Assembly: GCA_001800075.1 (NCBI GenBank)
Contig: MGUR01000012.1
Coordinates: forward strand, 1 to 10,073
Origin: Elusimicrobia bacterium RIFCSPLOWO2_01_FULL_59_12
GTDB lineage: Bacteria > Elusimicrobiota > Elusimicrobia > 2-01-FULL-59-12
Reading direction: 5' to 3'
DNA length: 10,073 nt
A model generated the notes under the pieces. It saw nothing but the letters and a program-made list of their open reading frames with translations, made no database searches and was not told where the DNA came from. Each line of letters opens with the position of its first letter. Position 1 is the first letter of the stretch. Shown here piece by piece: positions 4,708-10,073 of the stretch. A program made the translations under genes and the position numbers.

Positions 4708-6825
4708 ATGCCGACGGAAACGCTGCTCGCATCGACCGGAATTTCGTACACGCAGGACCTGTTCCGCTATCACCGGCGCAGGACGCGTGTGGTTTACGTG
4801 GGGGATGTCGGGGTGGGGGGATCGAACCCCATCCGGGTCCAGTCCATGACGACCACCCCGACCGCGGATGTGGACGCCACAGTGGCCCAGAGCCTCTCCC
4901 TGATCAACGCGGGCTGCGAGATCGTGCGCATCACGGCCCCCACGATGAACGACGCCCGGGCCCTCGGGCAGATCAAAAAGACTCTGCTCGCCAAAGGGGT
5001 GAAGGCGCCCCTGGTGGCGGACATTCATTTCAATCCCGAGTGCGCGATGGAAGCCGCTAACCATGTGGAAAAAGTGCGCGTCAATCCGGGCAATTACGCC
5101 GATTCCAAGATTTTTAAGGTCAAAGAGTACTCCGACACGGATTACCAGGTGGAACTTCAGCGCGTGGAAGAGCGCTTCACGCCTCTGGTCCTGAAGCTCA
5201 AGAGCCTGGGCCGGTCCATGCGTATCGGCAGCAACCATGGGTCGCTGTCGGACCGAATCATGAACCGCTATGGGGACAGCCCGGAGGGCATGGTGGAATC
5301 GGCCCTGGAATTCGTCCGGATCTGCGAAAAGAACGGCTTTTACGACGTCATTCTTTCGATGAAATCGTCCAATCCGAAAGTGATGATCGCGGCGTACCGG
5401 CTTCTCGCGGCGCGCATGGCTCAGGAAAACATGGATTATCCTTTCCACCTGGGGGTGACCGAAGCGGGCCAGGGTGAAGACGGCCGTATTAAATCGGCGA
5501 TCGGCATCGGGAGCCTTCTGAACGACGGGTTGGGCGATACGATCCGCGTCTCGCTGACCGAAGATCCGGAACGCGAGGTGCCGGTGGCCTTTGAGATCGC
5601 GAAACCGTATCAACCAACAGCGGACGCGGGGACGCGGGGACACGGAGACACGGGGACAACGGACCATGGATTCGCCGCGTCCGACGCATCCCACGTCGAC
5701 AACCCTTTTCACTACGCCCTTCGGCCGACTCGCGAACTTCAGATCGGACCGTTTAAGTTGGGCGGGGAAAACGTTGTCCGGGTGATCGGTGATTTTTCTC
5801 CTTGGTTGAAGGAAGCGCCTGACGGCCGGGCCGCTGGCCTCAAGCTGTCGGGTCTACTTGAAGAGCAGCAGGCGTCGGGGAAGGATCAAGCGCCGGAAAT
5901 CCTGGAGTGGCCGGTCCGAACCCTGGCCGATCTGACCCGTCTGCAAGAGTGCCGGCGGGCGCTGGGCGGGGAAACGTCCCGGTTGGCATTCCTGGGACGG
6001 TTCAGCGCTCTCCCGTTGGCCTTGGCCGGTCTCCCCTCCGTGCATGCGGCAGTTTTCCCGGCCGATTATTCGATGTCCAGTGAGCAATGGCTGGACGTTT
6101 ACACCCAATTTCTCAAGGCGGCAAAAAAAGCGAATGTCCCGGTCATCCTGGAACTGGGACCCTGCGCGTCCGGCAATAAACTGGATCCTGCCCGCAACAT
6201 GATCAAGAGCATCGAGTTTTGCGAACGGGTAGGGCATCGGGACCTGCTGGTATCCTTTAACCTCCCGACCGTCCAGGAATTGATTGCCAATGTCCGGCTG
6301 GCCGCTGCGGCGCTGAGATCATCCGGCCAGGACCCTCCCTTCCATCTGCGCTTGCCCGGCCATTCCGATTTTAATCTGCAGCGAATCCAAGCCTCCATCG
6401 CATTTGGATCGCTTCTTTGCGACGGACTCGGCAACAGCATTCAAGCAGGCGTGGGGACTGATCCCCGGCACGATTTGGAATTGGCCTATAACGTCCTTCA
6501 GGGCGCGGGCGTGCGCATGACAAAAACAGAATTTGTGTCCTGCCCGTCCTGCGGACGCACGCTTTTTGATCTCCAAACGACGACCGAGCGGATCCAGAAG
6601 CAGACCGGTCACCTCAAAGGCGTCAAAATCGCCATCATGGGCTGCATCGTGAACGGACCGGGCGAGATGGCTGACGCCGATTTTGGCTATGTCGGCGGAG
6701 CTCCGGGCCGGATCAATTTATATGCGGGAAAAGACTGCGTGGAAAAAGGCATCCCTACCGAACAAGCGGACGATCGGTTGATTCATCTGATTAAGACGCA
6801 CGGCAAGTGGGTCGACAAAAAATAA
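4708..6825 (+). CDS. ispG: 4-hydroxy-3-methylbut-2-enyl diphosphate synthase IspG, long form
   Basis: This 705-residue protein is the penultimate enzyme of the MEP isoprenoid pathway, converting MEcPP to HMBPP with a [4Fe-4S] cluster. The N-terminal TIM barrel (about residues 25-300) starts VGDVGVGGSNPIRVQSMT and includes PLVADIHFNP, RVNPGNY and NHGSLSDRIMNRYGDSPEGM. An insert domain follows (about 320-590), found in the long IspG of plants, Chlamydiae and Bacteroidetes but not in the 372-residue E. coli enzyme. The C-terminal cluster domain has C612-x2-C615, C646 and E653 (MGCIVNGPGEMADAD), the complete cluster ligand set. The ATG at 4708 gives MPTETLL; an ATG at 4657 adds 17 residues and overlaps greA's promoter region. 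An 8-bp repeat array encodes residues 305-318. Confidence 0.94.
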   Translation: MPTETLLASTGISYTQDLFRYHRRRTRVVYVGDVGVGGSNPIRVQSMTTTPTADVDATVAQSLSLINAGCEIVRITAPTMNDARALGQIKKTLLAKGVKAPLVADIHFNPECAMEAANHVEKVRVNPGNYADSKIFKVKEYSDTDYQVELQRVEERFTPLVLKLKSLGRSMRIGSNHGSLSDRIMNRYGDSPEGMVESALEFVRICEKNGFYDVILSMKSSNPKVMIAAYRLLAARMAQENMDYPFHLGVTEAGQGEDGRIKSAIGIGSLLNDGLGDTIRVSLTEDPEREVPVAFEIAKPYQPTADAGTRGHGDTGTTDHGFAASDASHVDNPFHYALRPTRELQIGPFKLGGENVVRVIGDFSPWLKEAPDGRAAGLKLSGLLEEQQASGKDQAPEILEWPVRTLADLTRLQECRRALGGETSRLAFLGRFSALPLALAGLPSVHAAVFPADYSMSSEQWLDVYTQFLKAAKKANVPVILELGPCASGNKLDPARNMIKSIEFCERVGHRDLLVSFNLPTVQELIANVRLAAAALRSSGQDPPFHLRLPGHSDFNLQRIQASIAFGSLLCDGLGNSIQAGVGTDPRHDLELAYNVLQGAGVRMTKTEFVSCPSCGRTLFDLQTTTERIQKQTGHLKGVKIAIMGCIVNGPGEMADADFGYVGGAPGRINLYAGKDCVEKGIPTEQADDRLIHLIKTHGKWVDKK
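5622..5662 (+). repeat. 8-bp tandem repeat array inside ispG
   Basis: Five consecutive units read GGACGCGG (5622-5629), GGACGCGG (5630-5637), GGACACGG (5638-5645), AGACACGG (5646-5653) and GGACAACGG (5654-5662, one base longer). Within ispG they encode the low-complexity stretch ADAGTRGHGDTGTT (residues 305-318) just after the TIM barrel. Because the unit is 8 bp, gain or loss of one copy would shift the ispG frame. The array total stays in frame only with this length, helped by the extra base in the last unit. Confidence 0.85.
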
Positions 6826-6828
6826 CAC

Positions 6829-6844
6829 AGTAGCACCGCAGCAC
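6829..6844 (+). repeat. Two imperfect 8-bp units between ispG and clpB
   Basis: AGTAGCAC (6829-6836) is followed by CGCAGCAC (6837-6844), differing at two bases. It occupies most of the 26-bp gap between the ispG stop and the clpB ATG, where a ribosome binding site would be expected. Two units is short and may be chance, but the 8-bp period matches the array inside ispG. Confidence 0.35.
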
Positions 6845-6851
6845 ATCCCCT

Positions 6852-9437
6852 ATGAACCTCAATAAACTGACCACCAAAGCGCAGGAAGCGTTGCAGTCGC
6901 TCCAATCCATGGCCCGCTCCCGGAGCCACCAGGCGGTGGAGCCCGAACATTTGCTGTTGGCGCTTCTGGACCAGGAGGACGGCGTGGTCGTGGCGACGCT
7001 GCAGCGCATGAACATTCCCTTGGCTCCGCTGCGCAAGCAGGTCGAGACCGCATTGGCGAAAAAGCCTGCCGTCTCCGGCGGCGAAATCTACATGAGCCGC
7101 GAGCTCCAGGACGTCCTGGACCGTTCTGAAGCGGAAGCTAAAAATCTTCAGGATGAATACACCTCGACCGAACACATGCTGTTGGCCCTGGTGAATGCCT
7201 CCGGGACCGATGCCGCGCACATCCTGAAGCAAGCGGGCGTGACGACGGAGGGGGTTCTGCAGGCGATGGCCGCCGTGCGCGGGTCCCAGCGCATCACCGA
7301 TCCCGACCCGGAATCCAAGTATCAATCTTTGGAGCGGTATGGGCGCGATTTGACGGCGATGGCCCGCCAGAACAAGCTGGACCCCGTGATCGGCCGGGAC
7401 GAGGAGATCCGCCGGGTCGTGCAGGTGCTGGCGCGCCGCACTAAGAACAACCCCGTCCTGATCGGGGAGCCGGGGGTGGGGAAAACGGCGATCGTGGAGG
7501 GGCTGGCCCAGCGTATCGTCGCCGGCGACGTTCCCGAGACCTTGAAGAACAAGAAGGTGATCAGCCTTGATTTGGGCGCGCTGATCGCCGGCGCCAAATA
7601 CCGCGGTGAGTTTGAGGAACGCTTGAAGGCGGTGCTCAAAGAAATCGTGGCGGCGCAGGGGGGGATCATCCTCTTCATCGATGAACTGCACACCCTGGTC
7701 GGCGCCGGGGCCACCGAAGGCGCGATGGACGCCGCCAATCTCTTGAAGCCGATGCTCGCCCGCGGGGAACTGCGCTGCGTCGGCGCGACCACTCTGGATG
7801 AGTACCGCAAGCACATCGAGAAAGACGCCGCCCTGGAGCGGCGCTTCCAACCGGTGTCTGTCGGGGAGCCCTCGGTGGAGGATGCGATCGCCATCCTCCG
7901 AGGCTTAAAGGAAAAGTACGAAGTGCATCACGGCGTCCGCATCAAAGACAGCGCGCTGATCGCGGCGGCGGTGCTGTCCAGCCGGTACATCACCGACCGG
8001 TTCCTGCCGGACAAAGCGATCGACCTGATCGATGAATCCGCCAGCCGGCTGCGCATGGAGATCGATTCCCTCCCGATCGAACTCGATACCGTGGAGCGCC
8101 GCATCCGCCAACTGGAGATCGAACGCCAGGCGCTCAAAAAGGAAGACAGCGCCAACCGCTTGGGCAAGCTGGAAAAAGAGCTGGCTGACCTGCAGGAGCA
8201 GGCCGCTTCGATGCGCGCGCATTGGCAAAAGGAGCGCCAGACGATCGCCGACATCCGCAAAATCAAAGAGCAGATCGAAGAGTTAAAGGCGCAGGAAAAG
8301 CGGGCCGAGCGCGCGGGGGACCTGGCCGCTGCCTCGGAGATCCGCTATGGGAAGGCGCCAGATCTAGAAAAAAAACTGGATGACCTGAACAAGAAACTGA
8401 CGGACGTGCAGAAGGACAGGCGCATGCTGCGGGAGGAAGTGGACAAGGAGGATATCGCCCAGGTCGTCTCCAAATGGACCGGCGTGCCCGTATCCCGCAT
8501 GCTCGAAAGCGAGGTGCAGAAACTGCTCAAAATCGAAGAGCGGCTGCACGAGCGCGTGGTGGGCCAGGACGAGGCGATCGCAGCCGTGGCCAACGCCATC
8601 CGCCGGTCACGCTCCGGTTTGGCCGACCCCCACCGGCCCAGCGGGAGCTTCATCTTTCTGGGACCGACCGGCGTGGGAAAAACGGAGCTCGCCAAGGCCC
8701 TGGCCGCTTTCCTGTTCGACGATGAACGCAGCATGGTCCGCATCGATATGTCGGAGTACATGGAAAAGCACGCCGTCGCGCGGATGATCGGGGCTCCGCC
8801 GGGCTACGTCGGGTATGAGGAAGGCGGGCAACTGACGGAAGCGGTCCGGCGCCGGCCGTATTCGGTGATCCTGCTGGATGAAATTGAAAAAGCGGCGCCG
8901 GAGGTCTTCAATCTCTTTTTGCAGCTCCTGGATGACGGCCGGCTGACCGACGGCCAGGGACGGGTTGTTGACTTCCGCAACACGATCATCATCATGACGT
9001 CCAACATCGGCTCCAACTGGATCCAGGAGGAGTCGGACGTTTCGAAGATCGCGCCGCGGATTCAGGAAGCGCTGCGCGCCCACTTTCGCCCGGAGTTCCT
9101 CAACCGTGTGGATGACATCGTGATTTTCAAGCGCCTGGATGCCGAGCAGTTGTCGCACATTATCGACATTCAAATGGCGCAGGTGGCCAAACGGCTGGAG
9201 GAAAAGAATGTCCGGATCCATCTCACGCCGGGCGCCCGCGCCGCGATCGCGAAAGAGGGCTACGACCCGGCGTTCGGGGCGCGGCCGCTGAAGCGCGCGG
9301 TGCAGCGGATGGTGCTGGATCCGCTCGCGAAGCTCCTGATCAATGGAAAAATCGGGGAAGGAACGACCGTCTTGGTGGAATCTGCGAAAGGCGCCCAGGC
9401 GGACAGCGGCGAGCTCGTTTTCAAGCCTAAAAATTGA
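6852..9437 (+). CDS. clpB: ATP-dependent disaggregase ClpB
   Basis: This 861-residue Hsp100 protein is close to E. coli ClpB (857). The N domain spans about residues 1-145 and starts [18 protein letters not shown]+ module 1 has Walker A GEPGVGKT (205-212) and Walker [10 protein letters not shown] (D277, E278). A long charged coiled coil (about 410-530), rich in E, K, R and L heptads, is the M domain that marks ClpB rather than ClpA or ClpC. AAA+ module 2 has Walker A GPTGVGKT (604-611) and Walker [11 protein letters not shown] (D676, E677). ClpB hexamers thread aggregated proteins through a pore together with DnaK; no ClpP-binding loop is expected. It follows ispG by 26 bp on the same strand. 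No Shine-Dalgarno, CIRCE element or heat-shock promoter is visible upstream. Confidence 0.97.
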   Translation: MNLNKLTTKAQEALQSLQSMARSRSHQAVEPEHLLLALLDQEDGVVVATLQRMNIPLAPLRKQVETALAKKPAVSGGEIYMSRELQDVLDRSEAEAKNLQDEYTSTEHMLLALVNASGTDAAHILKQAGVTTEGVLQAMAAVRGSQRITDPDPESKYQSLERYGRDLTAMARQNKLDPVIGRDEEIRRVVQVLARRTKNNPVLIGEPGVGKTAIVEGLAQRIVAGDVPETLKNKKVISLDLGALIAGAKYRGEFEERLKAVLKEIVAAQGGIILFIDELHTLVGAGATEGAMDAANLLKPMLARGELRCVGATTLDEYRKHIEKDAALERRFQPVSVGEPSVEDAIAILRGLKEKYEVHHGVRIKDSALIAAAVLSSRYITDRFLPDKAIDLIDESASRLRMEIDSLPIELDTVERRIRQLEIERQALKKEDSANRLGKLEKELADLQEQAASMRAHWQKERQTIADIRKIKEQIEELKAQEKRAERAGDLAAASEIRYGKAPDLEKKLDDLNKKLTDVQKDRRMLREEVDKEDIAQVVSKWTGVPVSRMLESEVQKLLKIEERLHERVVGQDEAIAAVANAIRRSRSGLADPHRPSGSFIFLGPTGVGKTELAKALAAFLFDDERSMVRIDMSEYMEKHAVARMIGAPPGYVGYEEGGQLTEAVRRRPYSVILLDEIEKAAPEVFNLFLQLLDDGRLTDGQGRVVDFRNTIIIMTSNIGSNWIQEESDVSKIAPRIQEALRAHFRPEFLNRVDDIVIFKRLDAEQLSHIIDIQMAQVAKRLEEKNVRIHLTPGARAAIAKEGYDPAFGARPLKRAVQRMVLDPLAKLLINGKIGEGTTVLVESAKGAQADSGELVFKPKN

Positions 9438-9449
9438 TTTGTTTTTGAA

Positions 9450-9465
9450 GTAAAACTTATTTTAC
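9450..9465. promoter_or_regulatory. Inverted repeat upstream of NlpC/P60 gene
   Basis: GTAAAA (9450-9455) and TTTTAC (9460-9465) form a perfect 6-bp inverted repeat with spacer CTTA, in an AT-rich gap, 5 bp before a -35 hexamer. It could be an operator for the downstream promoter or a weak terminator after clpB. As an RNA stem it is all A-U except one pair and has no T-run after it, so the operator reading is slightly preferred. Confidence 0.35.
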
Positions 9466-9469
9466 GTCA

Positions 9470-9501
9470 TTGACTTTTGATCGAATCCCGCTACATATAA
9501 T
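9470..9501 (+). promoter_or_regulatory. Promoter of NlpC/P60 gene, leaderless type
   Basis: TATAAT (9496-9501) is a perfect -10 hexamer, and TTGACT (9470-9475) matches the -35 at five of six. The spacer is 20 bp, longer than the usual 16-18. Transcription would start near 9508, and the ATG is at 9509, so the mRNA would have essentially no leader. No Shine-Dalgarno is possible in the seven bases TAGCCTTC-like stretch between the hexamer and ATG. Confidence 0.6.
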
Positions 9502-9508
9502 AGCCTTC

Positions 9509-10073
9509 ATGAAAAAGTTTACATTCATTCTTGGCATCACCTTCCTTATTGAAACTCTTTTGATGGGTAGCGCACATGCTGTAAGGTCCAGCCACCGGCC
9601 CTGGATGGCGCGGGACAAAGGGGCCCAGGATCATGCGCAGATCTCCCTGCGAAAAAAATCGACGGTCACGCGCGCGAAAAAGGCGCCGCGCTATTCGGCT
9701 AAAGGCGATCGGATCGCGCATCAAGCGAAGCGTTATCACGGGGTCCGATACCGGTTTGGCGGGGACTCCAAAACGAAAGGCTTTGATTGTTCCGGTCTGG
9801 TGCGCCGGATCTACAACGATCTCAACTTAAAAAGACTGCCGCATACCAGCTCGGGACTTTACAAGATGGGTCATTCCGTCCGACTGAACGACCTGCGGCC
9901 CGGGGACCTGGTCTTTTTCAAGAACACCTACCGCAGGGGCATTTCTCATGTTGGCGTTTATGCCGGCCGGAACCGCTTTATCCATGCCCAAAACCGCCGT
10001 CGTGGGGTCGCCATGACGCGTCTCTCGGATCCCTACTACCAGATCCACTACGCGGGAGCGCGACGGCTGTACT
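9509..10073 (+). CDS. Secreted NlpC/P60 cysteine peptidase (3' partial)
   Basis: The frame is open from ATG 9509 to the window edge (188 codons seen, no stop). The N-terminus MKKFTFILGITFLIETLLMG with SAHA at 21-24 is a Sec signal peptide, cleaved probably after A24. A basic, low-complexity linker follows (about 25-65, with RKKSTVTRAKKAP). The NlpC/P60 domain starts about residue 66 with catalytic C94 in GFDCSGLV, then H147 (ISHVGVYAG) and H159 (FIHAQ), a complete C-H-H triad; RPGDLVFF (about 130-137) is also typical. Such enzymes cut peptide crosslinks in peptidoglycan, often the gamma-D-Glu-mDAP bond. Substrate specificity cannot be read from the sequence. It has its own promoter and is separate from clpB. 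Confidence 0.93.
   Translation, partial: MKKFTFILGITFLIETLLMGSAHAVRSSHRPWMARDKGAQDHAQISLRKKSTVTRAKKAPRYSAKGDRIAHQAKRYHGVRYRFGGDSKTKGFDCSGLVRRIYNDLNLKRLPHTSSGLYKMGHSVRLNDLRPGDLVFFKNTYRRGISHVGVYAGRNRFIHAQNRRRGVAMTRLSDPYYQIHYAGARRLY

Noticed and set aside
5622..5662. CRISPR array
   Set aside because: Units are 8 bp and contiguous without spacers, and lie within a conserved coding frame.
4654..5712. Long minus-strand frame continuous with greA, giving a 511-residue protein
   Set aside because: The N-terminal 350 residues are antisense to the highly conserved ispG barrel, show no family, and pass through the 8-bp repeat. GreA itself is complete at 158 residues from 4653. Long antisense frames are common in GC-rich genes.
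6826..6851. CIRCE or heat-shock promoter before clpB
   Set aside because: The 26-bp gap has only two imperfect 8-bp units and no TTAGCACTC/GAGTGCTAA inverted repeat or sigma32-type hexamers.
6783..7850. Minus-strand 355-residue frame over clpB
   Set aside because: Antisense to the clpB N-terminal half; histidine- and leucine-rich shadow of a GC-rich gene with no domain.

Overview
This is a bacterial chromosomal window, fairly GC-rich and almost fully coding, with core housekeeping genes on both sides of a short accessory-looking middle. A cleavable signal peptide, an NlpC/P60 wall hydrolase, a long-form IspG and a full-length ClpB point to a diderm-type bacterium. The IspG has a large insert, as in Chlamydiae, other PVC-related lineages, Bacteroidetes and plants. 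Together with tuf-rpmG-tRNA-Trp-secE-nusG-rplK-rplA order and dispersed palindromic repeats, this suggests a PVC/Omnitrophota-like or other poorly sampled phylum. That placement is a weak inference; no marker seen here fixes the taxon.

Region 1 (1-2397, + strand) is the translation/transcription block: the 3' end of tuf, rpmG, a promoter-like and terminator-like pair, tRNA-Trp(CCA), secE, nusG, rplK and rplA. Gene ends overlap by one base at secE/nusG and at rplK/rplA, so it reads as one operon. A palindromic dispersed repeat sits between nusG and rplK. The usual continuation (rplJ, rplL, rpoB, rpoC) is absent.

Region 2 (2399-4168) has instead an MFS_3-type exporter starting with TTG one base after the rplA stop. 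A small membrane-anchored TPR-like protein with a GTG start follows, then a second copy of the palindromic repeat.

Region 3 (4177-6825) is a divergent pair: greA on the minus strand and ispG on the plus strand, with 54 bp between start codons. ispG carries an in-frame array of 8-bp tandem repeats at the boundary between its barrel and its insert domain.

Region 4 (6852-10073) is clpB, then an AT-rich intergenic region with an inverted repeat and a near-consensus promoter that would give a leaderless mRNA. The last gene is a secreted NlpC/P60 hydrolase cut off by the window edge.

Several genes have no convincing Shine-Dalgarno sequence, and three have a -10-like hexamer only 6-7 bp before the start codon, so leaderless translation may be common here. 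I found no defence system, CRISPR array, IS element or clearly new multi-gene system. The points most worth a second look are the MFS gene replacing rplJL-rpoBC, the 8-bp array inside ispG, the promoter/terminator overlap before tRNA-Trp, and the leaderless-type promoters.
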